A DNA stretch of 59,185 nt from Calothrix sp. CSU_2_0 (GCA_012034595.1 JAAUPE010000026.1:1-59185); one strand, 5' to 3'. Positions 8,053 through 18,136 are shown, numbered from the stretch's first letter. The notes: generated from the letters alone by a model not told the origin. Program-made: numbers and translations.

Positions 8053-9891
8053 CTACCGAGGTGTAGTAAAACCAGAACCCGGAGTTGGTGTTGGTTTAAC
8101 TGGAAAAAGGTCATCACTGCCATTAGTCGTTGAATCCGGTAACTGCTGGGTTGGTACTTGTTCCCCCAATCCTGGTTTTAATGTCGGTGTAGGAGTCGGG
8201 AAACTTCCATTTGGCGAATTCCTCTGCGGTTTTTCTGTCGGAAGTTTGTCATTTCCCGGTGTTTCCGTTGGTGCGATCGCATCTGTTGGTGTAGGTTGGG
8301 GAGTCAGTGGTTGTTCCAATACAGGTTGTGTAGGTGTAATACTCGGAGGTTTTTCTAAACCTACAGTCAAGTTATAGTCACTTTCAGCTAATCCCGGTGC
8401 AGTCGCGAGTTGAATAATATATTTACCAGTAAAAGGTAAAGTTCCTCGATAGGATGTGACATCTCTGGCAATGGCATCAACTGGTTCGCGATTCGGTGCT
8501 AAAACAGTTAACAAAATTCCATTTTGTTGTGCGAGTAAAGCTGTAAGTTGCTGCCCTTCTTCCCCTTGAAAGGTATATTGAATAGTCTCATTTGCCCGCA
8601 ATTTTCCGGGAACAGTAACGCTATTCGAGCCACCAAAGATGAGACGTTTGCTGTAAACCACAGGTTCACCATTTGTAGTGGTGGGTGTAGCTGTGGAAGT
8701 GGGAACTTCGCTGATGACAGGTGAGGGGAATGATTGGGGTGGGGTTTGAACTGCTGGCTGATTTTGAGATTGGCTGCGAATATTGCTAACCAATGCCCAA
8801 GAGCCAAAACCAGCGAGAAGAACCACTGCTGCACCGATCGCACCAACTGCCAGGGGACTATCTAAAACCGAGCGATTGGGGTCAGGTATCCCTGGATCGG
8901 GTCTGTTTGGTGTTACAGGTGGTTGTGGTTGTTGTATTGGCTCAGGACGACGACCGACAGCAACAGTTTGGACATTGGAGAGGTTGGGATTTGGTGGTGA
9001 TACGGGGATTGGTTGGTCGGGAAATTGTAAAGCATGGATAACTTCAGCCACCGTTTGGAAGCGATCGCCTGGAATATAATTCAGCATTTTATTCAAAACT
9101 TGGGCAAATCGCGGATTGACTGTAGTAAAACGCTGCCAACTCCACAAAGCTAAATTTTCATCGTACAGTTCTTGGGGTTCTTTTCCCGTCAGCAGGACGA
9201 TCGCAGTTACTGCCAAAGCATATAAATCACTACTGGGATATGCTCGACCAGTTTGCATTTGTTCTGAGGGGGAATAGCCTAATTTACCAACCGAAGTCGC
9301 CGAAATTGTCCCACCAGGGGATTGTAATTTTGTTGCCAGTTCCTTAACTACCCCAAAATCAATCAAAACTGGATTGCGTTCGCGTAGCGGTTCCCTCTGA
9401 ACATCGCTTAAATTATCGCTTTCCCGCAGCATAATATTCTCTGGGGAAATATCGCGGTGAATAATCCCTCGACTGTGGAGATATTCGAGAACGGGAAGCA
9501 AGGAACGCAGCAAATGCAATACTTCTTGCTCGTTAAAACTACCACCAATTGCTTTTCGCTCTTCCAGCAAAGCCCGATAGGTTTTTCCCTGCACGTAATC
9601 TTGTACCAAAAACAATCTTTGGTCTTGCTCAAACCGCTCCCGAAATTTGGGAATTTGTGGATGTTCAATTTGATACAATACTTCTGCCTCACGCCGAAAA
9701 AGCTCCTGTGCTTTTTCCCAGCTAGAACTAGTCCCTGTTGTAATTGGAATCAATTCCTTAATGGCACAAGGCTCGTTAAAGCGACGTTGGTCTTCTGCTA
9801 GATAGGTTCTACCAAACCCACCCTGACCCAGAATATTGATAATTCGGTAACGATTTTGGAGGATTGTGCCGACTGGAATGGGTGGTTGCAT
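8053..9891 (-). CDS. PknB-type serine/threonine protein kinase with membrane helix and C-terminal extracytoplasmic domain
   Basis: 612 aa from the ATG at 9891, chosen because MQPPIPVGTILQNRYRI is the usual start; the frame extends upstream to 10017 with unrelated residues. The kinase domain spans about residues 10-275: Gly loop LGQGGFGRTY, catalytic HRDISPEN, DFG motif in LIDFGVVKE, and an activation-loop GYSPSEQ. A proline-rich linker is followed by a membrane helix (AVGAIGAAVVLLAGFGSWAL), then a Ser/Thr/Pro-rich tail with a beta-rich pre-peptidase-like (PPC-like) segment (RANETIQYTFQGEEGQQL to SDYNLTVGL). All catalytic residues are present, so it should be active and likely senses an outside signal. 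Confidence 0.93.
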   Translation of the reverse strand: MQPPIPVGTILQNRYRIINILGQGGFGRTYLAEDQRRFNEPCAIKELIPITTGTSSSWEKAQELFRREAEVLYQIEHPQIPKFRERFEQDQRLFLVQDYVQGKTYRALLEERKAIGGSFNEQEVLHLLRSLLPVLEYLHSRGIIHRDISPENIMLRESDNLSDVQREPLRERNPVLIDFGVVKELATKLQSPGGTISATSVGKLGYSPSEQMQTGRAYPSSDLYALAVTAIVLLTGKEPQELYDENLALWSWQRFTTVNPRFAQVLNKMLNYIPGDRFQTVAEVIHALQFPDQPIPVSPPNPNLSNVQTVAVGRRPEPIQQPQPPVTPNRPDPGIPDPNRSVLDSPLAVGAIGAAVVLLAGFGSWALVSNIRSQSQNQPAVQTPPQSFPSPVISEVPTSTATPTTTNGEPVVYSKRLIFGGSNSVTVPGKLRANETIQYTFQGEEGQQLTALLAQQNGILLTVLAPNREPVDAIARDVTSYRGTLPFTGKYIIQLATAPGLAESDYNLTVGLEKPPSITPTQPVLEQPLTPQPTPTDAIAPTETPGNDKLPTEKPQRNSPNGSFPTPTPTLKPGLGEQVPTQQLPDSTTNGSDDLFPVKPTPTPGSGFTTPR

Positions 9892-10582
9892 GGTTCTACT
9901 GATTAAATTTAATTGCAACAGAAGGGAAAATCGCGCTTTCGGGTTGACAACTCCCAAGAATTCTTTGCAAAAACTGCCGGAGTACGGTGATAACTCCCAA
10001 ATATAGAATAGCGGCAATTATATAAATGCTGCTGTAGCCCATACTAGCTAAGTAGGCTGAAAACGACTTGCATAATACTATTTTCATCAAAGCTTAACAA
10101 GACGATGGGGAAATAGTAGTGCTGCGATCGGCTGACCCTGCAAGAAAGTATCTTCAAGTGTCTAATACGACTTAGCTTAACTCCAAAGGTCTATGTATTT
10201 GTTACCTCGACTTTTAGATATACACACAAGTTGTCTGGTTTTACGGAGTTTTAAAAATTCTGTATAGATTAACCAAAGAATATTTATTCTCGGCTATAAA
10301 TTAAGTGGGTAGAGTCTTTTACTCGACTCAGTAAATACCAAGACATTTTCGATTTTGACTTGTTTTTTACTTCTATACTAAAAAAATCAAAAAATTAGGT
10401 CTAATTTCTAGACTTAATGTCTGTTAAGCTGTCAATGGTTACATCGGGGAATCGCATAAAGATTAATGTGATGTAGTTTTACAAGGAAACTTTGAAAATT
10501 TTTATCAAAGCTTCAAAAACCAACACATTATTTTTTTAGTTATTCCAGCCCAGTAAGCCAAATATCTGATGATAAGATTGCC
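9892..10582. promoter_or_regulatory. Divergent regulatory region between kinase and prs
   Basis: About 690 bases separating divergent genes, A/T-rich with no conserved gene. It should hold the promoters of both the kinase and prs, but I cannot place them confidently. Confidence 0.4.
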
Positions 10583-11623
10583 ATGAATGCACATCGAGGA
10601 TCTGCTGTGCTTAGTTCTGCAACTTTAAAAGTGCAGCCAGCGCCAACAGGACTAAACGAAAACAATCGCCTGCGGCTGTTCTCTGGCTCTGCCAATTTAC
10701 CACTTTCCCAAGAAGTCGCCCGCTATCTAGGGATGGATTTGGGACCAATGATTCGCAAACGTTTTGCGGACGGAGAACTGTACGTTCAAATTCAGGAATC
10801 AATCCGAGGTTGCGACGTTTATCTAATCCAGCCTTGCTGCAATCCTGTGAACGACAACTTAATGGAATTGCTGATTATGGTTGATGCCTGCCGTCGGGCA
10901 TCCGCACGACAAGTAACAGCAGTAATTCCATATTATGGCTATGCCCGTGCGGATCGAAAAACCGCAGGACGTGAGTCAATCACAGCCAAATTGATTGCAA
11001 ATCTGATCACCGAAGCAGGTGCAAATCGCGTCCTGGCTATGGACTTGCATTCAGCACAAATTCAGGGCTATTTCGACATACCCCTCGATCATGTTTACGG
11101 CTCGCCAGTTCTCTTAGATTATTTGACGAGCAAAAAATTTGAGGATATTGTCGTTGTCTCCCCTGATACTGGTGGTGTGGCAAGGGCTAGAGCATTTGCG
11201 AAGAAGCTCAATGATGCCCCATTGGCAATCATCGACAAGCGTCGTCAGGCTCACAATGTCGCCGAAGTCTTAAATATCATCGGTGATGTTAAGGGTAAAA
11301 CGGCAGTATTGGTTGATGACATGATCGACACGGCTGGAACTATCACTGAAGGCGCAAAATTACTGCGTCAAGAAGGTGCTAGACAGGTATATGCTTGTGC
11401 TACCCATGCTGTTTTCTCGCCACCTGCGATTGAGCGATTATCAAGCGGTTTGTTTGAGGAAGTTATTGTCACCAATACAATCCCCATTGCTGGGAGTGAT
11501 ACATCGCTCGATGTTCTCCGCAAACGCTTTCCACAGTTGGTGGTACTTTCTGTGGCGAATTTGCTTGGTGAAACGATTTGGCGGATACACGAAGATAGTT
11601 CTGTAAGTAGTATGTTCCGTTAA
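10583..11623 (+). CDS. prs: Ribose-phosphate pyrophosphokinase (PRPP synthetase)
   Basis: 346 aa, the length of cyanobacterial class I enzymes with an N-terminal extension. It makes PRPP from ribose 5-phosphate and ATP for nucleotide, His and Trp synthesis. Key motifs: FADGELYVQI, the flexible loop YYGYARADRKTAGRE, metal-binding DLHSAQIQGYFD, and the PRPP-binding VDDMIDTAGTI. All are intact. It stands alone on the plus strand. A likely mobile element begins about 600 bases downstream. Confidence 0.97.
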   Translation: MNAHRGSAVLSSATLKVQPAPTGLNENNRLRLFSGSANLPLSQEVARYLGMDLGPMIRKRFADGELYVQIQESIRGCDVYLIQPCCNPVNDNLMELLIMVDACRRASARQVTAVIPYYGYARADRKTAGRESITAKLIANLITEAGANRVLAMDLHSAQIQGYFDIPLDHVYGSPVLLDYLTSKKFEDIVVVSPDTGGVARARAFAKKLNDAPLAIIDKRRQAHNVAEVLNIIGDVKGKTAVLVDDMIDTAGTITEGAKLLRQEGARQVYACATHAVFSPPAIERLSSGLFEEVIVTNTIPIAGSDTSLDVLRKRFPQLVVLSVANLLGETIWRIHEDSSVSSMFR

Positions 11624-12245
11624 ACCCAATTTTGGCTGTAAACCGGATTACATAATTGGAAAAAAAAGGTCAAAGAAATACAATGAAGGGCGGAGTTTTC
11701 CCATCCCTACGGTAATATCTTTAACCTGAAAACCTTATAATTTCTACAGAGAGACGCGATATCTCGCGTCTCTACATTTCTAATTTTTAACGTATCACGT
11801 TGTCGTTTGGCTTTTGCTAAGAATATGGTGATTTGACCGCGAATTGATGCGATCGCTTTATCAATTAAGCCGAAACTATGACGGAAATAGTCTAATTACA
11901 ATTTTTTACTATAATTTTATTTTGATTGTCTTCGACATTTTTGAGACGAACGGCATACTCTAATGACATTTAAAAATTAATTAGTTTCTGACTTTAAAAT
12001 AACGACCAAAATATAAAAGCGATACTAATTCACTTACCTAAGTTTTACCTAAAAAATTATGTATAGTTAATAGCTTACTTAACAAACAAAAATATAACCC
12101 ACAGTCTTCAGTATCATCTCAATTTGACAGAGCGTGACGAATTTCTCCTTATTATCTTCCTCCTGCATCTCAACCTTTGTCCAAAAAAAAAACTCGAAAC
12201 TGATAAACCAAGCCGAACTGTTAACGTTAAGATAGAATCCCCAAT
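11624..12245. other. Intergenic region, left border of the mobile-element block
   Basis: About 620 bases without a gene. A palindrome with arms AGAGACGCGA and TCGCGTCTCT lies at 11750-11773. The rest is A/T-rich. The left end of the element is expected here, but no direct repeat matching the ndhN side was recognised and there is no tRNA gene. Confidence 0.5.
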
Positions 12246-12467
12246 CTAATTATTTTGATTAATCCGTTCCTCAAGCACTCGCAAGCGGAAAATCACAATA
12301 TCCAATTTGGAAGAAAAGTCAGCCTCCAAAATCTCGATCCGTCCGTTGTTATGGCAAATTTGATTTTGAAGCTCGCTGTTTTTCCCGCGAACCCCTTCAA
12401 TCCGATTGATTCCCCAACCAATAACGGAAATAATTACACCAAGGGTTGCAACATCTAAAAATGCCAT
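12246..12467 (-). CDS. Small membrane protein with coiled coil (phage holin/XhlA-like)
   Basis: 73 aa. One hydrophobic segment near the N-terminus (VATLGVIISVIGWGI) is followed by a heptad-patterned helix (RIEILEADFSSKL, FRLRVLEERINQ). This layout resembles small phage holin or haemolysin-XhlA-like proteins that sit at the end of tail gene clusters. It lies beyond a terminator that follows the fibre gene at 12533, so it may be transcribed separately. Assignment is by architecture only. Confidence 0.65.
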   Translation of the reverse strand: MAFLDVATLGVIISVIGWGINRIEGVRGKNSELQNQICHNNGRIEILEADFSSKLDIVIFRLRVLEERINQNN

Positions 12468-12499
12468 AATGATTTACCCTAGAAAGTATTCGTGTAGCA

Positions 12500-12529
12500 A
12501 AGGCTGCTGAAATTGAGTTCAGCAGCCTT
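12500..12529 (-). terminator. Strong hairpin ending the minus-strand structural operon
   Basis: Perfect 12-bp inverted repeat AAGGCTGCTGAA / TTCAGCAGCCTT with six-base loop, three bases after the stop codon of the 12533-13597 gene. No long T run on the minus side, so termination strength is uncertain. Confidence 0.7.
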
Positions 12530-12532
12530 GAT

Positions 12533-13597
12533 TTATTTTCTAACCAGTTGATAAACCAGCTCACTACCAACAGCGTAGTTAACTGCGTTTACTCTATAAA
12601 ATCCGATTGCAAGCGCTCGATTTTCGGTATTTGTAGTAATTGTGTTCTTATTCACGAGGATGTACTCGTAAATTTGAGCATTTCCATTTGCTGGCATTGC
12701 AAAAGGTTCCGGCGCGGTAAAAACAACAACTTCGGTAGTTCCCTCAAAAGTTCTCAGGCTTGGTAGTGCGTATTCATTCGATAAATGAGCCCTTCCAGAC
12801 CGTAACCAGAAGCGCCATCGCAACCAACGGTAATTATAGTTTGGAGACAATGGTAGAAAACTTTGGGCGCTACCCGTTCCCGCTTGATTGGATGAAAAAG
12901 TCTTTTCAGCACTAACCCATACAGAACCATCCCATTGCCACAAATCAATCAAGCCTTGAGAATTTGTTTCATACCACTGCAAACCAAGATATGGGTTTAA
13001 TGGCGGTGTTTCGGAAATAATGATTGACTTTTCTACTTCTAGCTCGCTTAATCCCGTCACGTCGGCAATTGTATGAACATGCCCAATGGGTGATTTTTGG
13101 GCAACTTGGGCAAGTATCAACTGTTCGGATGCTGCTAAATCGGTTGCGTCCACTTTTTCATCAAGTGCGATCGCAAGCCCATTAACATCGGAAATTTGGT
13201 GTTGATGTTGAGTTAATGCTTTTCCATTTAACAAATCGCGTAAATTATCAATGTCATCGATTGACAGGGGTAAAGAAGTAGCCAAATTAATCAACTCCTC
13301 AACTTTTAGATTCCATGTAACGTTTATGTCATCAAGCCGTTGTAAGGCTAATGGTCTATCCTCAACCTCGTCCGGCTTGATAAATAATTGACCTTCCTGA
13401 AAACCAGGGCGATAACCAATTAAGCGACGGTCAAACACAATCCCTTCAACACTTTGACCGATTGCACCTCGAACTGTCCCCAATGGTTGACCGTCCAGGG
13501 TGTGAGTAATTCTAAAAAAAGAGGCTCCAGTTAGTTCTGTATATTGCCATTCTTTAGTTAACGTAATGGTTGCAATTTCTCGCCACGCTAGTAACAC
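12533..13597 (-). CDS. Tail-fibre-like protein, last gene of the structural operon
   Basis: 354 aa. The middle contains two fibre-type repeats, HQHQISDVNGL and GHVHTIADVTGL, common in phage side-tail fibres that trimerise. A later module reads ETPPLNPYLGLQWYE and then LWQWDGSVWVS, a Trp-rich binding module also present in the proteins at 19064 and 19667. The protein ends with a strand-rich domain and YQLVRK, the same terminal hexapeptide as the 19667 protein. Likely a host- or surface-binding fibre. It overlaps the upstream gene by one base (stop/start), so the operon is translationally coupled. Confidence 0.8.
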   Translation of the reverse strand: MLLAWREIATITLTKEWQYTELTGASFFRITHTLDGQPLGTVRGAIGQSVEGIVFDRRLIGYRPGFQEGQLFIKPDEVEDRPLALQRLDDINVTWNLKVEELINLATSLPLSIDDIDNLRDLLNGKALTQHQHQISDVNGLAIALDEKVDATDLAASEQLILAQVAQKSPIGHVHTIADVTGLSELEVEKSIIISETPPLNPYLGLQWYETNSQGLIDLWQWDGSVWVSAEKTFSSNQAGTGSAQSFLPLSPNYNYRWLRWRFWLRSGRAHLSNEYALPSLRTFEGTTEVVVFTAPEPFAMPANGNAQIYEYILVNKNTITTNTENRALAIGFYRVNAVNYAVGSELVYQLVRK

Positions 13598-14100
13598 TAA
13601 TTACCCCCATAAGTCGCGATATCGTCAACCTTTTGCTCAATTCGAGCCAGTTCATTATCTCGAATTTGTTCAATTAACTCTTCAACACTATCCCCATAAC
13701 TTCCTAGATACTCCCAGACAGTGAGTGATATTTCCTCATACCAATAAGGAATATCAAACTTCAAAGAGAATGAAGTACTAATTTTAGGAAAATTGTAGAT
13801 AGTTACTCGGTTTAACCATAACTTTTTTGATGCTTCAAATTGAACATCATTTGTGCCGAATCCAATAATTCCAGTTTGGATTAATTGGCTAACATTACCC
13901 GCAAACTTCCACGTAGAACGTGCTTTTTCACTTTCCGCTAAAACCGCAAAGATTGGGGATTCTAGCTGAATAGGCATCTCAATTGTAGGTATCGGAAAAT
14001 ATCGACCGCTATCAGTAGGCGATGTCTGAGCTTTGGTCAACTTTTCCCAAATTAATTCCCAATTGCTGGAATTACTTAAATCAATTACAGGTTGAGCCAT
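13597..14100 (-). CDS. Hypothetical structural-operon protein
   Basis: 167 aa, not recognised. No signal or membrane segment. Predicted mixed strand/helix: a middle strand-rich part (WLNRVTIYNFPKISTSFSLKF) and an acidic helical C-terminus (VEELIEQIRDNELARIEQKVDD) that could form a coiled coil with the fibre. Tight overlaps with both neighbours (20 bases with the gene at 14081) place it in the fibre operon. Could be a fibre connector or baseplate component; inference from position only. Confidence 0.7.
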   Translation of the reverse strand: MAQPVIDLSNSSNWELIWEKLTKAQTSPTDSGRYFPIPTIEMPIQLESPIFAVLAESEKARSTWKFAGNVSQLIQTGIIGFGTNDVQFEASKKLWLNRVTIYNFPKISTSFSLKFDIPYWYEEISLTVWEYLGSYGDSVEELIEQIRDNELARIEQKVDDIATYGGN

Positions 14101-14359
14101 TCCAAATAGTATTAGGCAAAATCAAACCATTACTGATTACAAATTCAACATTTTCTTCGACTTCTTGAACATAGGAACTAGAATCAATACCTTGCTCTTC
14201 AAGAACATCAAACAAAAAATCTGCTGATTCATCACCCTTCAAACAATTCTCAATTACCTTCTGTCGAAATAATAATTGATTCATTTCGGTCATTGAATCA
14301 GTCTGATTGTAATCAACGTTCTCAAGAAAATTGGTTGAGAAAATTAGAAAATCATCCAT
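14081..14359 (-). CDS. Small acidic hypothetical protein
   Basis: 92 aa, acidic, helical (LLFRQKVIENCLKGDESADFL, then LFDVLEEQGIDSS). No recognised family. It overlaps the downstream gene by 20 bases and touches the upstream gene by one base, so it is clearly part of the operon. The size and acidity would suit a chaperone or adaptor. Confidence 0.65.
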   Translation of the reverse strand: MDDFLIFSTNFLENVDYNQTDSMTEMNQLLFRQKVIENCLKGDESADFLFDVLEEQGIDSSSYVQEVEENVEFVISNGLILPNTIWNGSTCN

Positions 14360-14895
14360 TACGCACCAGGCACAACTTCGGGACGGATAGTCACAATTGC
14401 ACCAGTAGCGCTTGTGAGAATAGCATTTTTCACTTCTAGTGCTGCACCAGCAAATCCCTCAGTGTCGTTTTTACGACCGAATGCGACACTTGTAGACTTA
14501 CCACCGTAATCTAAATATTTCATGCCAGTTACTTTGCTGGTTTTAGCCACTCCAGTGGTGGTCCTTCCAGTAGTCACTATTGCGCGTGCAGCACGATAGT
14601 TTGCAAGTGGGATAATGTCGTCCTCGTTTGCTTTGGTTAATTCAAAGCGTCCGGTCATATTTGCTTTATACAAATTAAAAGCTGGTTCAGATGAAGTCAC
14701 TTCAACAACTTGACCTGTGGACAACTTCACTCCAAACGGATCGATAAAATATCTTGTGGATTTTGGGCGTGGTTGTCCGGTTCCCACACGCTGCCCGCGC
14801 TTAGAAGCGTCTGTAATGTATTTGATGTAATTGTCGATCGCCGAGTAGTATTTTGCGGCTTGTAATATTCGGCTGTATTTGCGATCGCGTGCCAT
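14359..14895 (-). CDS. Hypothetical structural-operon protein, basic N-terminus
   Basis: 178 aa. A basic N-terminus (MARDRKYSRILQAAKYY) precedes a strand-rich body with small residues (ARAIVTTGRTTTGVAKTSKVTG, then SATGAIVTIRPEVVPGA). Such composition is common among phage tube or capsid proteins, but I cannot identify it. It is one of the few genes here that might encode a repetitive structural unit. The 120-base spacer to the upstream gene (15016) is the largest within the operon. Confidence 0.7.
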   Translation of the reverse strand: MARDRKYSRILQAAKYYSAIDNYIKYITDASKRGQRVGTGQPRPKSTRYFIDPFGVKLSTGQVVEVTSSEPAFNLYKANMTGRFELTKANEDDIIPLANYRAARAIVTTGRTTTGVAKTSKVTGMKYLDYGGKSTSVAFGRKNDTEGFAGAALEVKNAILTSATGAIVTIRPEVVPGA

Positions 14896-15015
14896 AGAAT
14901 AAATAAGAATAAAAGTGCGTTAAGTCCTTTATAGCTAAGGCTTTCCACAGATACGACGACCTAGAAAGGTTTAACCCCTCCAGTAAATTTAACGATGTTA
15001 CAAAAATTTCTAAGA

Positions 15016-15840
15016 TTACACGGTGACAACCGGATTAGCGAAAATTCCACTACGGTCAACCAACGTAATTGCGCGTGAAAGTCCATGTACGTGCAGAAGT
15101 GCGTATTGAAATCGGACATCCGCAATCGGTCTACGTCTGGGTTTTTTTCGAGATTTACCTAAAATTGTTTGTGTACCTGGAACCGTAGGGTAAGAACTTG
15201 CAGCGTCTACAGCTTCATTTTTCCGTAAGCGTTCCCAATTGGGGGAATGGGATTGTATATCTAATACCTGTTCCACAACTCGTTTTGCTTCAGTTTCGTT
15301 TCTACAAAGTAGTTGAAGCTGGTATCCCTTGTCCCAATCGGTATAAGAATATAGTTCTTTACCTTTTTTCCAAACAAATGAGGGTTGCGCGAACGCGGTT
15401 TTTACCTTGTTTGCGTATGTAGTGACCTCAGAATTTGAGAGGGTTGTACTTTCCTGGTTCATTAATCTAAAGCTAATTTCCCCCGTAATGGGTGAGTAAC
15501 CAGCATCTACATCGTTATGGTCCTCTTGGAAGTAAAGCTGTATTTGAGGCTTAAATTTTCGCTGTTCCTGGAATGCTGTAGTCGGGATTCCATAAATTGG
15601 TGTGCCTTCAAAACCACCACAAACAAAGTAATAAGCAATCAACCGTCCAATGGTTAAATCCATTGAATCAACATCTTTGTGCAAGCATATATTTTTGGCT
15701 AAACCTCTAGGTGTGCTAAGGTCATTTTCCGCAATTGTGCCAATAAAAAATTTCCTGACTTCTTTGTTTACCTGTAACCTACAAAAGTTCTGAAATAATT
15801 CAACATCATTAGGAGATACACTATTCGACATCGATTTCAC
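15016..15840 (-). CDS. Hypothetical structural-operon protein
   Basis: 274 aa, unrecognised. Soluble, no signal peptide. Central strand-rich region (KFKPQIQLYFQEDHNDV, then GEISFRLMNQ) and a basic stretch near the C-terminus (GKSRKKPRRRPIADVRF) that could bind nucleic acid or acidic surfaces. It overlaps the upstream coiled-coil protein gene by 20 bases. If the element makes a particle, this is a candidate component; a fold prediction would decide. Confidence 0.7.
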   Translation of the reverse strand: MKSMSNSVSPNDVELFQNFCRLQVNKEVRKFFIGTIAENDLSTPRGLAKNICLHKDVDSMDLTIGRLIAYYFVCGGFEGTPIYGIPTTAFQEQRKFKPQIQLYFQEDHNDVDAGYSPITGEISFRLMNQESTTLSNSEVTTYANKVKTAFAQPSFVWKKGKELYSYTDWDKGYQLQLLCRNETEAKRVVEQVLDIQSHSPNWERLRKNEAVDAASSYPTVPGTQTILGKSRKKPRRRPIADVRFQYALLHVHGLSRAITLVDRSGIFANPVVTV

Positions 15841-17227
15841 TCCTTCCTAAATAGGCATTGTCAAACGTAATTGTTAAATTTGGTTTTTTCTCAGCTTCTT
15901 GAATTTCAGTTTGCTGTTTTTCCCCACTAATAGCAGCATCAAACTGATTTTTATTGTTAGAAAATTCTGTTAGTTCCGATTGAATACTAACTACATTACT
16001 TGCCACGTTTTCGATGCTAGAAGTAATATTTTCAGCTTGCTCAATCCCTTGTCTAAATCGCTCAAAAGCTTGTTGTCTAGCGCTTGCTGCTGTAGCCTTT
16101 TCGCTCATCCAGTTATAGGCATTCTCGTATACAGCACCCGCTTTTTTCAGAGCATTACCAATTTTCCCGACATTAGCAACGGTCATCTCTCCTATGCTTC
16201 TGGCACTATCAAACATGCTTTGAATGCCTGAATACATATTACTTGCAGCTTGATAAATGCGCGAATATTGCAACCAGGATTTACGCATTCCATTGGCATT
16301 ATCTTCTCCAAATATCGACTTGAAGAAGTTGAAAAAGAATCCATTAACTATTTGACCCGCGTTTAGTTCTTCCCCATTGACCCCGACTAGTTTTATCCCT
16401 AGCGCTTGAAGTATTGTGTCAGCTGCGGAAAATAATGTTTGGGTTAGACTATTTGAAAGTTGAAAAGCATTATGAAGTGCTGTTATATAGGTCAGGTAAG
16501 CAATAGCACGGTCAACGACTGCATTCTGGAAAATCCGACTGATTCCCGCGCTTAATCCTCCAGCTAACTGACCACCTAACTTTCTATCAGCTAGTTTTGC
16601 TAAATCGTTGGTATTTTTTGCGATCGCAAGTTCCGCAATGTGATAAGCCTCGTTTCTCGCACGGCTGAAAGTCCCATCACTGGTTACGTGACTCTTAATT
16701 CCCTCTTCTGTGAACCTGCACGTCGGTGTCGGTATGCTTTTAGTAATTTGTCCGGGAGTTGGAATAAGAGGTTTAATCTTAGCTGTAGTTAAATCAGGTA
16801 TCTTACCAATTAATGGAGGCAGTAATATTGTTAATTTTAATAAATCCTCTAACTGTCGATTCCCCTTGTCGTTCACCTTTTCTTGCTCTCCTATCCTTTC
16901 TCTAATCTTGTCAATATCAAGAAAAGTTTTGGCAATATCCTGATTTTGTTTATCATTTACTCTCGTATTATTAGCAACATCTTTAGTCAAGTTACTTATT
17001 GAACTTTGGATAGTTATGGTTGCATCAGCATATGGTTTAATTGTTGAATAAATAACAGGCTTGGCTATTCCAATAATTAAAATTGCTTGTTTAATTAATT
17101 CATCTGGGAATCTATCTCTATCTAGTTTTTTATCAATATCAGGTTTTAATTTGACTAATTCTTCATTAAATAACTTGGTTGATTCACGTAGGATAATTCC
17201 TGGAATTTCTTTTTGTAATTGATTCAA
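15821..17227 (-). CDS. Long helical protein, tape-measure-like
   Basis: 468 aa, the largest protein of the operon. It is mostly helical, with hydrophobic/Gly-Ala segments (LGGQLAGGLSAGISRIFQ; VVDRAIAYLTYITALHNAFQ) and long polar coiled-coil parts (VASNVVSIQSELTEFSNNKNQFD). This pattern resembles tail tape-measure proteins or membrane-active injection proteins, although 468 aa is short for a tape measure. No enzymatic motif. It overlaps the next gene by 20 bases. Confidence 0.65.
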   Translation of the reverse strand: MNQLQKEIPGIILRESTKLFNEELVKLKPDIDKKLDRDRFPDELIKQAILIIGIAKPVIYSTIKPYADATITIQSSISNLTKDVANNTRVNDKQNQDIAKTFLDIDKIRERIGEQEKVNDKGNRQLEDLLKLTILLPPLIGKIPDLTTAKIKPLIPTPGQITKSIPTPTCRFTEEGIKSHVTSDGTFSRARNEAYHIAELAIAKNTNDLAKLADRKLGGQLAGGLSAGISRIFQNAVVDRAIAYLTYITALHNAFQLSNSLTQTLFSAADTILQALGIKLVGVNGEELNAGQIVNGFFFNFFKSIFGEDNANGMRKSWLQYSRIYQAASNMYSGIQSMFDSARSIGEMTVANVGKIGNALKKAGAVYENAYNWMSEKATAASARQQAFERFRQGIEQAENITSSIENVASNVVSIQSELTEFSNNKNQFDAAISGEKQQTEIQEAEKKPNLTITFDNAYLGRSEIDVE

Positions 17228-17292
17228 CCTGTTTATTGCGCTTGCAGTGCCATTAAATATTTGATTTACTTTATTAGTTAAAGGGACTAAGT

Positions 17293-18132
17293 TTATTCCT
17301 TTAACATCCTTTCTACCTTGGTAACACGAGTTTTTAACTGGTTAACTTCTGCTTTAGATGCTGCATCTTGATTTTGATTATTTGTTACAGGTGTAGGAGT
17401 TTTAGTAGTGCGAAGAATTTTTATTTGTGAACCTAGTACGTTTATTCTTTGAGTGAGGTAATCATCATAAGTTTGAAACTTACTTGCAAAAGTGTCTATT
17501 TGTTGTTGCAACAAGGGTACTTTTCCTAGTTGAGAATCAAATTTAGTTTGCAGGTTTGTTAATTCTCGGTAAGTAAATATTTTGACCTCCCCAACTGCAC
17601 CCGATAGCACATTAAGCGCTTGACTATTTGCGTTAGTTTCTTTCTCAAGTCGAGTCACCCTAGCGTTCTGTTTAAGGGTTAAGTTTAACTGACGGTTGAG
17701 GTCGTTCTGCACCATTGACTGGTTTTGCAAATCATACATTTGCACCTCTTCCGCAGTTTTCGCCCCAAAGGCAATAAAGCCAGCCGTTGCGATTTGACTT
17801 AAACCATTTAACAATTGACCCGCTTTTGATGGTGCGACTTGCTTAAACAATGTTTTGTCAAGAAGTTTTTTTAAATCTTGACCAACCTTAGCCGCCTTTT
17901 CCAGTCCTGGTATTCTATCCTTAATTCGTTTTACATCTTTAAATCTTTCCTTTGTTGCTTGAATATATCTACCTTGCTTTATCAAATACTTGTCTAAGCT
18001 ATCTGTAGCTTGTTTTATTTCATTCCTTGATATACCTCCTCCTCCACCACCACTACCACTACCAACACCTCCACCACCTCCGCTTCCTGAATTGCTGCGT
18101 AAATAATTTAAAGCATCATCAATAGAGTTCAT
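17293..18132 (-). CDS. Coiled-coil protein with Gly/Ser-rich linker
   Basis: 279 aa. A short helical N-terminus (MNSIDDALNYLRS) is joined by a flexible linker of almost only Gly and Ser (residues about 15-34) to a long helical rod (KQNARVTRLEKETNANSQAL and further heptads to the end, VNQLKTRVTKVERMLKE). There is an Ala/Gly-rich hydrophobic patch near residue 110 (GLSQIATAGFIAFGAKTA). Likely a structural or scaffolding rod interacting with the 15821 protein. The glycine linker is coded by a GGN-rich stretch that may vary in length. Confidence 0.7.
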   Translation of the reverse strand: MNSIDDALNYLRSNSGSGGGGGVGSGSGGGGGGISRNEIKQATDSLDKYLIKQGRYIQATKERFKDVKRIKDRIPGLEKAAKVGQDLKKLLDKTLFKQVAPSKAGQLLNGLSQIATAGFIAFGAKTAEEVQMYDLQNQSMVQNDLNRQLNLTLKQNARVTRLEKETNANSQALNVLSGAVGEVKIFTYRELTNLQTKFDSQLGKVPLLQQQIDTFASKFQTYDDYLTQRINVLGSQIKILRTTKTPTPVTNNQNQDAASKAEVNQLKTRVTKVERMLKE

Positions 18133-18136
18133 GATT